Assembly (NCBI GenBank): GCA_965207495.1
Contig: OZ242287.1
Coordinates: 682,001 to 746,000 of the forward strand
DNA length: 64,000 nt
Direction of reading: 5' to 3'
Origin: Bin5 sp965207495
GTDB lineage: Bacteria > Chloroflexota > Anaerolineae > Caldilineales > Caldilineaceae
The translations under genes were made by a program, and so were the position numbers. Positions 54,371 to 63,356 of this stretch are shown piece by piece. Every line of letters starts with the position of its first letter. The first letter of the stretch is position 1. The notes under the pieces are model-generated. The model was not told the DNA's origin. It made no database searches and worked only from the letters and a program-made list of their open reading frames with translations.

Positions 54371-54379
54371 TGCTATAAT
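54371..54379 (+). promoter_or_regulatory. Extended -10 promoter giving a near-leaderless nitroreductase mRNA
   Basis: TGCTATAAT is a perfect extended -10. It ends 8 bp before the ATG at 54388, so transcription should start within a few bases of the start codon. No -35 match is seen. Confidence 0.65.
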
Positions 54380-54387
54380 GCCGTCCC

Positions 54388-55071
54388 ATGCAAAAACAGC
54401 GCATCGCGTCCGCAGATCCCAGAGACGACAACAGCGACTGGCGCCAATCAGACTGGGCCTCCGATTTCGATGACGGCTGGTTCTGGCAGCTTATCCGCGG
54501 GCGAAGATCTGTCCGCCGCTACCTGCCCGACCCGGTAGAGAAGCCGCTGCTCGAAATGCTGCTGACCGCCGCAATCTGGGCGCCTTCAGCCCACAACCGC
54601 CAGCCCTGGCGCTTCTGCGTTGTCACGTCCGACCCGGTCAAGCAGGAGTTGAGCGACCGCATGGGCGCACGCTGGCGCGCCGACCTGGGCGCCGACGGCG
54701 TCGACACGGCCATCATCGAACGCCGCGTCCGTATCAGCCACGCCCGCATCACCGGCGCGCCGGCTCTCGTCGCGGCCTCCCTCTCTCTGGAGGGCATGGA
54801 TGACTACCCGGACCCGCGCCGCCAGGAGGCCGAATGGCTGATGGCCGTGCAAAGCACTGCCCTGGCCTGCCAGAACCTGCTCCTGGCAGCCCAACACTTC
54901 GGCCTGGCCGCCTGCTGGATGTGCGCGCCCCTCTTCGTTCCCGACCTGGTGCGCGATGTCCTCGACCTGCCGCAAAGCTGGCATCCCCAGGCGCTGATCA
55001 CTCTCGGCTACGCCGCCGAAGAAAAAGAGCGAGAGCGCCTTCCCCTGGCAGAACGGGTAACCTGGCGCTGA
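54388..55071 (+). CDS. Nitroreductase-family protein, likely dehydro-F420-0 reductase (FbiB C-terminal-like)
   Basis: The 227-residue flavoprotein has the FMN-binding RGRRSVRRYLPDPVEK start, the WAPSAHNRQPWRF motif and the C-terminal HPQALITLGYAAE. This form equals the C-terminal nitroreductase half of FbiB, which reduces dehydro-F420-0 in F420 synthesis. Here it stands alone, in front of cofD and cofC, which supports that reading. The ligase half is not in the window. The mRNA is probably almost leaderless. Confidence 0.82.
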   Translation: MQKQRIASADPRDDNSDWRQSDWASDFDDGWFWQLIRGRRSVRRYLPDPVEKPLLEMLLTAAIWAPSAHNRQPWRFCVVTSDPVKQELSDRMGARWRADLGADGVDTAIIERRVRISHARITGAPALVAASLSLEGMDDYPDPRRQEAEWLMAVQSTALACQNLLLAAQHFGLAACWMCAPLFVPDLVRDVLDLPQSWHPQALITLGYAAEEKERERLPLAERVTWR

Positions 55072-55078
55072 TCCGCGC

Positions 55079-55113
55079 ACTGCGTACTACGCAATACGCA
55101 ACACGCAATAAGA
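55079..55113. repeat. Heptamer array ACTACGC/AATACGC between nitroreductase and cofD
   Basis: ACTGCGT, ACTACGC, AATACGC, AACACGC, AATAAGA in one 7-bp phase. It starts 7 bp after the nitroreductase stop and ends 12 bp before the cofD ATG. Confidence 0.8.
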
Positions 55114-55125
55114 AGAACGCGTCCA

Positions 55126-56124
55126 ATGGCCCCAAATCTGGATAATCCTTCCCCGGTCGTCGCCCTGGCCGGCGGTGTCGGCGGCGCCAAATTCGCCGTC
55201 GGTCTGCAGGAAACCCTGCCCCCCGGCGCGCTCACAGTCATCGTCAACACCGGCGACGACTTCGAGCACTGGGGCCTCACCATCTGCCCCGACATCGACA
55301 CCGTCCTCTACGGGCTGGCCAACGTCAACAACCCAGAGACGGGCTGGGGCCGCGCCAACGAAACCTGGGGAGTGCTGACCGAAACCGAGCGCCTCGGCGG
55401 CGAAGCATGGTTCCGGCTGGGCGACAAGGATCTCGCGCTGCACCTGCTCCGCAAGCAGTGGCTGCAAGCCGGCGCCACCCTGACAGAAGTCACCGACCGC
55501 CTGCGCCAGGCTCTGGACGTCCCCTCCCGCATCCTGCCGATGTGCAACGAACCGGTCCGTACCCTCGTGCACACCGACGAAGGCGACCTCCCCTTCCAGG
55601 ACTACTTCGTGCGTCGCCGCTGCGAACCCACCTTCCGAGGCCTGACCTTCGTCGGCGCCGACAAGGCGACACTCGCCCCCGAGGTGGCCGAGTCCTTGCG
55701 GGCCGCCGCGCAAATAATCATCTGCCCCAGCAACCCCTATCTGAGCGTGGATCCGATTCTGTCAGTGCCCGGCCTCAGCGATCTCGTGCGGGAGAGCGAC
55801 GCCCCGGTGGTGGCGGTCAGCCCGATTGTGGGCGGGCGCGCGGTTAAAGGCCCCGTAGCCAAGATGATGCGCGAAATGGGCCATCTCGAACACCTTCCCC
55901 TGACCGTCGTTGAACACTATGCCGGCCTGCTCGACGGATTCATCATCGACCAGCAGGACCGGGCCGAACAATCCCGCCTTCCCCTGCCCGCCCTGACAAC
56001 CGACACTATCATGACCGACCTCCCCTCCAAGCGCCGCCTTGCAACAGAGGTCCTGCAGTTCGGCCAGAGCCTGCGAGACGGCAACCCTACGGCAAATCGG
56101 CCCCGGCACGAAAATGAAGAATAA
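55126..56124 (+). CDS. cofD: 2-phospho-L-lactate (or phosphoenolpyruvate) transferase
   Basis: CofD joins the activated phospholactyl or phosphoenolpyruvyl group to the deazaflavin Fo, making F420-0. The 332-residue protein opens with VVALAGGVGGAKFAVGLQE, has NTGDDFEHWGLTICPDIDTVLYGLAN (metal-binding aspartates) and CPSNPYLSVDPIL, all family marks. Together with the FbiB-like reductase before it, the enolpyruvyl route found in Actinobacteria seems likely. cofC overlaps its end by 11 nt. Confidence 0.95.
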   Translation: MAPNLDNPSPVVALAGGVGGAKFAVGLQETLPPGALTVIVNTGDDFEHWGLTICPDIDTVLYGLANVNNPETGWGRANETWGVLTETERLGGEAWFRLGDKDLALHLLRKQWLQAGATLTEVTDRLRQALDVPSRILPMCNEPVRTLVHTDEGDLPFQDYFVRRRCEPTFRGLTFVGADKATLAPEVAESLRAAAQIIICPSNPYLSVDPILSVPGLSDLVRESDAPVVAVSPIVGGRAVKGPVAKMMREMGHLEHLPLTVVEHYAGLLDGFIIDQQDRAEQSRLPLPALTTDTIMTDLPSKRRLATEVLQFGQSLRDGNPTANRPRHENEE

Positions 56125-56767
56125 CGCGCAGAACAGACCGGGCCTGTGGGTAGTCGTCCCCGTCAAGCCCTTTAACGAAGGCAAGAGCCGCCTGGCCGCC
56201 TGTATCTCTCCTCAGCAGCGCCACACCCTCAACCGTGAACTCCTCACCCGCACCCTTACAGCCATCAACCACGCCCATCTTGACGCCGAGCTCCTTGTCG
56301 TCAGCCGTGACACCCAAGCGCTGGCCGCCGCCAAACGCGCCGGCAGCCGCGCCCTGGCCGAAGAAAGTCAGCCCTGCAGCCCCAATGACACCGATTCGGA
56401 ACCCCAGCTCAACGCCGCCCTCACCCAGGCCGCCCGCTACGCCGCCACCCACGGCGCAACCAAAGTCCTGGTCCTCCCCACCGACATGCCCAACCTCACA
56501 GCCGAAGACGTGCGCACCATGGCCTCCCCCAGCAACCGCGACCCGCAGATCATCATCGCCCCCAGCCGCGACGGCGGCACCAATGCCCTGCTGCTGCAGC
56601 CGGGCCAGGCAATCCCCTTCGCCTTCGGCCGCGACAGTTTCCAACGCCACAAGCACTTGGCCGCAAAAGCGGGCATCCCCGTGCAGGTCGTAGAGTCAGA
56701 CTCTCTCCTCTTCGACATAGACCTGCCCGAAGACTACCGGCTCGTCTTCAACAGTCGTAGTACATAG
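56114..56767 (+). CDS. cofC: 2-phospho-L-lactate / phosphoenolpyruvate guanylyltransferase
   Basis: CofC/FbiD activates phospholactate or phosphoenolpyruvate with GTP for CofD. The 217-residue protein has the nucleotidyltransferase N-terminus WVVVPVKPFNEGKSRLA, the VLVLPTDMPNLTAEDV metal-binding segment and the later SRDGGTNALLLQPG. The ATG at 56114 lies within cofD and matches the start of the fold; the frame extends further up but only as cofD overlap. Translational coupling with cofD is likely. Confidence 0.92.
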   Translation: MKNNAQNRPGLWVVVPVKPFNEGKSRLAACISPQQRHTLNRELLTRTLTAINHAHLDAELLVVSRDTQALAAAKRAGSRALAEESQPCSPNDTDSEPQLNAALTQAARYAATHGATKVLVLPTDMPNLTAEDVRTMASPSNRDPQIIIAPSRDGGTNALLLQPGQAIPFAFGRDSFQRHKHLAAKAGIPVQVVESDSLLFDIDLPEDYRLVFNSRST

Positions 56768-57151
56768 AGAGAGGGGCCCTATGCTGGATAGCCCACTCTA
56801 ACGGTTACTGCCTATGGGTGTATGTACCTGTTGACGACATGTGCAAGGAGATGAAAGGGCGTCTGAGACGATAGGGGTCAGACGGGACGCAGGGCGGCCA
56901 CTACCTGCTTGAGGGTAGTAAGGTAAGGTGCCCTCAAACGGTTTCAGGCGTTCTGTGGGCGTTCTGCGACGATTCTGATATTGCGGCCGGGGTGGAAGCG
57001 GACAGAGGCGCCGGATGCGGGTCTTTCGACCTCATCCGGCGTTTGTCGTTCGCGGGGGCGTTTACGAGGGGCGGGGGAACCCACAAAGGGTGCCCCTACC
57101 CTTCGGGCCGGGCCGGCGTCAAGGTTGCGTCACGCTTGGCGCGGCTGCTGC
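56768..57151. other. Convergent intergenic region, cofC / LRR gene
   Basis: No gene is supported. The only structure is the hairpin at 57074-57096. Sequence 57050-57110 (GCGGGGG..CCCCTACCC) looks like a repeat element, but no second copy is in the window. Confidence 0.4.
57074..57096. terminator. Terminator-like hairpin after the LRR gene
   Basis: GGGG-A-ACCC pairs with GGGT-G-CCCC around ACAAA (8 pairs, one A-G mismatch). It lies 56 bp past the stop of the minus-strand LRR gene. There is no T-run. Confidence 0.45.
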
Positions 57152-60100
57152 TCAGGGGTCGGGGCAGGACGGCAGATTGAGGCCCTGCAGGTGGGCGTTC
57201 ACCCGTTCATTGAGATCGGAAAACGTTGTGCCTGCGGGCAGGCACAGCAGATTGCCACTGAGGTCCAGCTGGAACAAACTGGTGAGTGTGCTCGGATCGG
57301 GGATTGGGCCGGTCAACAGGTTGTGATTGAGGTGGAGCAAGTCCAGGTTGGAGAGCGCGCTCAGGTCGGGGATTGTACCGGTCAGCTGGTTGGCGCTGAG
57401 GTTCAGCCAATACAGGCTGGTCAGGGCGCTCAGGTCGGGGATTGTACCGGTCAGCTGGTTGGCGCCGAGGTCCAGATGTGACAGATTGGAGAGCGCGCTC
57501 AGGTCGGGGATTGGGCCGGTCAGCTGGTTGGCGCTGAGGTACAGACCTGACAGATTGGAGAGTGCACTCAGGTCGGGGATTGGTCCGCTCAACTGGTTGA
57601 CGCGGAGGTCCAGACTCGTCAGGTTGGTCAGGGCGTCCAGGTTCGGGATAGGTCCGCTCAACTGGTTGTAACTGAGGTTCATCCGGGACAGGCTGGTGAG
57701 ACCGTTCAGATCCGGGACTGGACCGGTCAACTGGTTGTGCCTGAGGTCCAGACTTTTCAGGTTGGAGAGGACGCTCAGATCCGGGATTGGCCCGCTCAAG
57801 TCGTTGGACTCGAGGCCCAGCCGCGTAAGGCTGGAGAGAGCGCTCAGGTCGGGAATCGGTCCGCTCAGCCGGTTGACGCTGAGGAACAGCTCTGACAGAT
57901 TGGAGAGTGCACTCAGGTCGGGGATTGTGCCGGTCAATCGGTTGTAACTGAGGTTCAGACTTGTGAGGGCGGTCAGGGCGTCCAGGTTCGGGATAGGTCC
58001 GGTCAACCGGTTGGAATTGAGGTTCAGGCTGGTGAGGCTGGTGAGAGCGCTCAGGTCGGGAACCGGCCCGAGTAACCCATTCACCGGGAGGTGCAGTTCG
58101 GTTACGCGGCCATTGTCGTCGGTGACAACGCCAAACCAGGCAGCGACCGGTTCATCGCTCAGCCAGTTGTCGCTGTGTCGCCAGCCGGCGCCAGCGGTTG
58201 CCTGGTAGAGGGCGACAAGAGCCGCTCTTTCCCCGGAGGTGGTCGGATTCTGCGGCGTTTGGGGCGTTTCCGGTGTCTGGGGTGTTTCCAGAGACGGACC
58301 GCCTGAACAGGAGGGCAGATTCAGGCTCTGCAGGTGGGCGGCCGCGACGTCGCTGAGACGGGACAGGTCTGTGTTTTCAGGCAGGCACAGCTGATTTCCC
58401 GCAAGGGAGAGATAGGTCAGTCTGGTCAGGGCGCTCAGGTCGGGGACCGGCCCGCTCAACTGGTTGTCGGAAAGGCGCAGCGTTTCCAGGCTGGTGAGAG
58501 CGCTCAGGTCGGGGACCGGCCCGCTCAACTGGTTGTCGGAAAGGTACAGATGTGTCAGGTTGGCGAGTGCACTCAAATCGGGAATCGGTCCGCTCAACTG
58601 GTTGCGAAGGAGGTCTAGCGAGTACAGGTTGGAGAGCGCGCCCAGGTCGGGAATCGGCCCGCTCAACCGGTTGTGACCGAGGCCTAGCGAGTGCAGGTTG
58701 GAGAGAGCGCCCAGGTCGGGGATCGGCCCGCTCAACTGGTTAGCGCCGAGGTCCAGCTCTGTCAGGTTGGAGAGAGCGCTCAGGTCGGGGATTGACCCGG
58801 TTAACTGGTTGCCACCGAGGCCCAGATATATCAGGTTGGAGAGAGAGCCCAGGTCGGGAATTGGCCCGCTCAACTGGTTACCGCCAAGGTCCAGTCGTAT
58901 CAGGTTAGTGAGAGCGGTCAGGTCGGGAATCGGCCCGCTCAACTGGTTAGCGCCGAGGTCCAGATATATCAGGTTGGAGAGGGCGCTCAGGTTCGGAATC
59001 GGCCCGCTCAACTGGTTGTTATAGAGTTCCAGTCGTGTCAGGTTGGAGAGAGCGCTCAGGTCGGGAATCGACCCGCTCAACTGGTTGGCGGTGAGGCCCA
59101 GGCTTGTCAGGTTGGAGAGAGCGCTCAGGTCGGGGATTGACCCGGTTAACTGGTTGCCACCGAGGCCCAGATATATCAGGTTGGTGAGGGCGCTCAGGTC
59201 GGGGATCGGCCCGGTCAACTGGTTGGAGCCAAGGCCCAGGCTTGTCAGGCCGGAGAGGGCGCTCAGGTCGGGGATCGGCCCGCTCAACTGGTTAGCGCCG
59301 AGGTACAGCTCTTTCAGGTTAGTAAGGGCGCTCAGGTCGGGGAACGACCCGCTCAACCGGTTGAGGGCGAGGCCTAGGTTTGTCAGGCTGGTGAGGGCGC
59401 TCAGGTCTGGGACTGGCCCGGTCAACTGGTTAACGCCGAGGTACAGCTCTGTCAGGTTGGAGAGAGCGCTCAGGTCGGGAATAGACCCACTCAACTGGTT
59501 GCCGGCGAGGTTCAGATATATCAGGTTGGAGAGAGCACCCAGGTCGGGGACCGGCCCGCTCAAGCCGTTGGACTCGAGGTCCAGCCGCGTAAGGCTGGAG
59601 AGGGCGCTCAGGTCAGGGAGTGACCCGCTCAACTGGTTGTGACCGAGGTCCAGGCTCTTCAAGCTGATGAGGGCGCTCAGATCCGGGACAGGCCCGCGCA
59701 GCTGGTTGGATTCGAGGTTCAGATAGGTCAGGTTCGTGAGGGCGCTCAGATCGGGGAGCGGTCCGCTCAAGCCTATATTGGGAAGGCGCAATTCGGTCAC
59801 GCTTCCGTTCTCGTCGGTGGCTACGCCGTACCAGGCAGCGAGCGGCGCATCGCTCAGCCAGTTGTCGTTCCGGGTCCAATTGGAGCCGTTGGCGGCGTTG
59901 TAGAGGGCCGCGAGCGCGGCCCGTTCCCCGGCCGCTTCGGGACCTGCCGCGGTGTTGGGTACGGTGGCAGTGGGATAGGGCTGCAGCCAGTCGCTAGCTT
60001 CGCCGGCTGTGTTTACGACGCGGATGGTGTAGAAGTAGATTGTGCCGGCGCTGACGGTTGTGTGGGTGTAGGATGTGCCGGTGAGGTTGTCTCCGCCCAG

Positions 60101-62383
60101 CGGCTGCCAGCCGGTCTCTGCGTCCCACCAGGTCAGGAGTTCGTAGCGGGCGGCGTCCTGCACCGCTGCCCAGCTTAACTCGACCGCGCCTTCTGATGCC
60201 TGCACGGTCAGTTCGGGTGCAGTCGGCGGCGTTCCGGTGTCCGGCGTTTCGGCTGCGGGTACGGTGGCAGAGGGATACGGTTTCAGCCAGTCGCTTGCGT
60301 GGCCGGCGGCGGTGACGGTACGGATGGAGTAGTAGTAGGTTGTGCCGGCGGTGACGGTTGTGTGGGTGTAGGATGTGTCGGTGAGGTCGTCCCCGCCCAG
60401 CGGTTGCCAGCCGGTTTCTGCGTCCCACCAGGTCAGGAGTTCGTAGCGGGCGGCGTCCTGCACGGCTTCCCAGCTTAACTCGACCGCGCCTGCTGATGCC
60501 TGCACGGTCAGTTCGGGCGCGGTCGGCGGGGTTCCGGAGTCCGGCGTTTCGGCTGCGGGTACGGTGGCAGAGGGATACGGTTTCAGCCAGTCGCTGGTCT
60601 GGCCGGCGGCGTTGACGGTGCGGATGGAGTAGTGGAAGGTTATGCCGGCAGTAACGGTTGTGTGGGTGTAGGATGTGCCGGTGAGATTGTCCCCGCCCAG
60701 CGGTTGCCAACCGGTTTCTGCGTCCCACCAGGTCAGGAGTTCGTAGCGGACCGCGTCCTGCACGGCTTCCCAGCTTAACTCGACCGCGCCTGCTGATGCC
60801 TGCACGGTCAGTTCCGGCGCTGCCAGCGGTGCGGATGAGCAGGATCGTAGATTGCCTGTGGGGTAGGTGTCACTGCCGAGGTCGTTGACATCGTTAGGAT
60901 GAGTCGGGCTTAACGCGTGCAGGGCCGGGGGAATGAGGCCACACAGGCCGGGATTGCCGGTGGCGATGCGCACGCTGGACAGCTTGCCCGTCGGGGGAAC
61001 CAGGTTATCCAACTCTGCAGGAATCGTTCCGGTCAGGTCGTTGTCGGCGAGGTTCAAAGTGTCTAAATTCGTCAATTTACCCAACTCGGCGGGGATGTCA
61101 TCCGTCAGGTCATTGCTGTTAAGGGCCAGGTAGTACAGGTTCGCCAGCTTGCCCAACTCGGCGGGGATAGTACCGGTCAGCTGGTTGGAGGAGAGATTCA
61201 GCTCCCCCAGGTTCGTTAGTTTATCTAACCAGGAGGGGACTGTACCGGTCAATTGGTTGTTGTAGAGATACAACCGCTGCAGGTTCGCCAGCTTGCCCAA
61301 CTCGGCGGGAATAGTACCGGTCAGCTGGTTGGAGGAGAGATTCAGCTCCCTCAGGTTCGTGAGTTTGCTCAATTCAGCGGGGATGGCACCGGTCAGCCGG
61401 GTGTTATTGAGGTACAGCTGCTGCAGGTTCGTCAGGGTCGTCAATTCAACAGGGATATGGCCCGTCAGTTGGGTTAAGCCGAGGAACAATGCTTCCAAGT
61501 TCGTCAATTTACCCAACTCGGCGGGAATCGTGCCGGTCAGTCCGGTGGCACTAAGGCGCAGCTCCTCCAAGTTCGTCAGGTTGCCCAGCTCGGCCGGAAT
61601 CGTGCCGGTCAGTCCGTTGCCACCAAGGTTCAGCGTCTCCAAGTTCGTCAGGTTGCCCAGCTCGGCCGGAATAGGCCCCGTCAGTTGGTTGGAGGAGAGC
61701 GTCAACTCGTCAAGATTCGTGAGCTTGCCCAGCTCGGCCGGGATTGTACCCGTTATCTCGTTGATAAAGAGGTTCAATCCCTTCAGGTTCGTCAGGTTGC
61801 CCAGCCAGGCCGGCAGGGACCCCGTCAGCTGGTTAAAACTGAAGGAAATGTACTCAATGTTCGTCAGATTCGCCAGCTCATCGGGAATGCTTCCTGACAG
61901 TTGGTTGGCGCCAAGGTGGAGAGTCTCCAAGTTCGTCAGGTTGCCCAGCTCGGCCGGGATGGTACCCGATAACTGGTTCCTGAAGAGCTTCAATTCCTTC
62001 AAGTTTGTCAGCCCGCCCAACGCGGCCGGTATGCCCCCTGTCAGTCCTTTCTGGTAGAGGTCCAACTTGGTCACACGATCATTTTCGACAGTGACGCCTT
62101 CCCAATCGGAGATGGGGAGAGAGGCACTCCAATTCAGGGCAGCACTGCCGGCCAGCTCGTCCTTGAGACCCAGAAGGGTTTCACAATCCGCCACAAGGCC
62201 GGCGGGTTCCGGGTCCGGAATGGCCGCGGTGCTGGCACACGACAACGACCCAGCCTGTTGCGGGGCTGCGGCGATGGCTGGCCCGCGCCCACCCAAAAAG
62301 CTGAGCGCCGCGCAAAGGAGGAGGATAGCGGCGGCGCTCAGCTTGCGGCTGCTATAGGAATTGGGAAAGTCATGCCAGAGCAT
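57152..62383 (-). CDS. Giant secreted LRR / Fn3 protein
   Basis: About 1743 residues from ATG 62383. A signal peptide (LSAAAILLLCAALSFLGGRGPAIAAA) is followed by three blocks. The first is about fifteen plant-type LRRs of 24 residues, consensus LTNLxxLxLxxNQLTGTIPAELGN. Next come three near-identical Fn3-like domains, each with ELTVQAS.GAVELSW and GTSYTHTTV (about 90 residues each). Last are two long blocks of 22-23-residue LRRs of the DLSALSNLxxLxLxxNQLSGPIP type, split by a SGERAALVALYQ cap. Caps with a W-N-W-like pattern (GSNWTRNDNWLSD) begin each block. It shares modules with the peptidase gene at 20441 but has no catalytic domain, so a binding or adhesion role is likely. Confidence 0.85.
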   Translation of the reverse strand: MLWHDFPNSYSSRKLSAAAILLLCAALSFLGGRGPAIAAAPQQAGSLSCASTAAIPDPEPAGLVADCETLLGLKDELAGSAALNWSASLPISDWEGVTVENDRVTKLDLYQKGLTGGIPAALGGLTNLKELKLFRNQLSGTIPAELGNLTNLETLHLGANQLSGSIPDELANLTNIEYISFSFNQLTGSLPAWLGNLTNLKGLNLFINEITGTIPAELGKLTNLDELTLSSNQLTGPIPAELGNLTNLETLNLGGNGLTGTIPAELGNLTNLEELRLSATGLTGTIPAELGKLTNLEALFLGLTQLTGHIPVELTTLTNLQQLYLNNTRLTGAIPAELSKLTNLRELNLSSNQLTGTIPAELGKLANLQRLYLYNNQLTGTVPSWLDKLTNLGELNLSSNQLTGTIPAELGKLANLYYLALNSNDLTDDIPAELGKLTNLDTLNLADNDLTGTIPAELDNLVPPTGKLSSVRIATGNPGLCGLIPPALHALSPTHPNDVNDLGSDTYPTGNLRSCSSAPLAAPELTVQASAGAVELSWEAVQDAVRYELLTWWDAETGWQPLGGDNLTGTSYTHTTVTAGITFHYSIRTVNAAGQTSDWLKPYPSATVPAAETPDSGTPPTAPELTVQASAGAVELSWEAVQDAARYELLTWWDAETGWQPLGGDDLTDTSYTHTTVTAGTTYYYSIRTVTAAGHASDWLKPYPSATVPAAETPDTGTPPTAPELTVQASEGAVELSWAAVQDAARYELLTWWDAETGWQPLGGDNLTGTSYTHTTVSAGTIYFYTIRVVNTAGEASDWLQPYPTATVPNTAAGPEAAGERAALAALYNAANGSNWTRNDNWLSDAPLAAWYGVATDENGSVTELRLPNIGLSGPLPDLSALTNLTYLNLESNQLRGPVPDLSALISLKSLDLGHNQLSGSLPDLSALSSLTRLDLESNGLSGPVPDLGALSNLIYLNLAGNQLSGSIPDLSALSNLTELYLGVNQLTGPVPDLSALTSLTNLGLALNRLSGSFPDLSALTNLKELYLGANQLSGPIPDLSALSGLTSLGLGSNQLTGPIPDLSALTNLIYLGLGGNQLTGSIPDLSALSNLTSLGLTANQLSGSIPDLSALSNLTRLELYNNQLSGPIPNLSALSNLIYLDLGANQLSGPIPDLTALTNLIRLDLGGNQLSGPIPDLGSLSNLIYLGLGGNQLTGSIPDLSALSNLTELDLGANQLSGPIPDLGALSNLHSLGLGHNRLSGPIPDLGALSNLYSLDLLRNQLSGPIPDLSALANLTHLYLSDNQLSGPVPDLSALTSLETLRLSDNQLSGPVPDLSALTRLTYLSLAGNQLCLPENTDLSRLSDVAAAHLQSLNLPSCSGGPSLETPQTPETPQTPQNPTTSGERAALVALYQATAGAGWRHSDNWLSDEPVAAWFGVVTDDNGRVTELHLPVNGLLGPVPDLSALTSLTSLNLNSNRLTGPIPNLDALTALTSLNLSYNRLTGTIPDLSALSNLSELFLSVNRLSGPIPDLSALSSLTRLGLESNDLSGPIPDLSVLSNLKSLDLRHNQLTGPVPDLNGLTSLSRMNLSYNQLSGPIPNLDALTNLTSLDLRVNQLSGPIPDLSALSNLSGLYLSANQLTGPIPDLSALSNLSHLDLGANQLTGTIPDLSALTSLYWLNLSANQLTGTIPDLSALSNLDLLHLNHNLLTGPIPDPSTLTSLFQLDLSGNLLCLPAGTTFSDLNERVNAHLQGLNLPSCPDP

Positions 62384-63356
62384 CGCCGGTGTCCTTTGAT
62401 CTGATAAGTGCGGTGGATGGGGACCAGACACGGGCCTGATTCTCTTGTCTCACAGTCTGTGCGATTGTCACAGTGTCGGTGCCCTTAGTTTGGACTCTAC
62501 TCATTTGACCCGGTCTGGAATCAATAACAGGGCGACAATAATATAACGGTACTCAATTAGCTGGTTAAGGCCCTCAAAAAAAACACATTGTAATATGCCA
62601 TCAATATGATTCTACATGACTATTGAAATATACTTTTTGTGTTGAATACAATACCACGATACTGGAAAATGCAAAGTGGGGCCTTATGCCAGATAGCGTC
62701 CGAAAAAGTCCCCTGATTAGATAACTTTGGCAACACAATCGCATACGCCTCCCCTCCAAACCGCGCAACAACCAGGGAAAATAGTTCTCGGCATCTGTCC
62801 GCCGCCTCTACACTAAGTCCACTGCTCATACCTCTTGCCTTTATATCGACCGCCCGCTGAGCGGTCAGGGCTATCTGCAGATCAAGAAACTGGCCTTCCC
62901 TGACTAGCATAAGGCCCTGGTGGCGAGAATCCACTAACCACTGCAGTCTGTCACTTTCCCCTCACAGTTGCTCGCGCCGCCCAAAAAGCGGCGTCTCAAC
63001 GCCCACGCGCAACTGCCCGTGCACCGCCAACCAGGCCTTCCCCAACCCCCAAAACGTCCTTGACAGATAATGCTATTAACCTTATGATCTGCTGAGACAG
63101 GCAGCGGACTTTTTGCGGAATGTCCAGTCCAGAGGCTGCCCGCGGGCTAACCCAGCACACCGCATCGGATTCCTCAGATAAACCCAAGACTCATCACACG
63201 ATTGCAACCTTTGCCGCCTGTGGACAGTGGAATGTGGCTAGAAACTGCTAACCACCCGCCACCCAAGTTAGGGCCATATGCTCTGCCCATGCCGGAGCCC
63301 GGCGACGGCAGAGGAGCTGAAGCGTTCACCTGCCAGGCAATCGCAGCAGATCGATC
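62384..63356. other. Intergenic region, AT-rich centre
   Basis: Nearly 1 kb. Around 62520-62650 the sequence is markedly AT-rich. Two minus-strand frames (62620-62934 and 62996-63187) are open, but I see no convincing motif; the first is given separately at low confidence. Confidence 0.35.
62620..62934 (-). CDS. Hypothetical protein, doubtful
   Basis: A 104-residue frame with some helical character (GLSVEAADRCRELFSLVVARFGGEAYAIVL). No known motif, no strong ribosome site and no operon partner. It could be a gene fragment or chance. Confidence 0.25.
   Translation of the reverse strand: MDSRHQGLMLVREGQFLDLQIALTAQRAVDIKARGMSSGLSVEAADRCRELFSLVVARFGGEAYAIVLPKLSNQGTFSDAIWHKAPLCIFQYRGIVFNTKSIFQ

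Noticed and set aside
57300..59750. Minisatellite or CRISPR-like DNA repeats
   Set aside because: The ~69-bp periodicity is the DNA of 22-23-residue leucine-rich repeats in one uninterrupted reading frame.
62996..63187. 63-codon minus-strand frame
   Set aside because: No ribosome site, motif or conserved neighbour; sequence composition is that of intergenic DNA.
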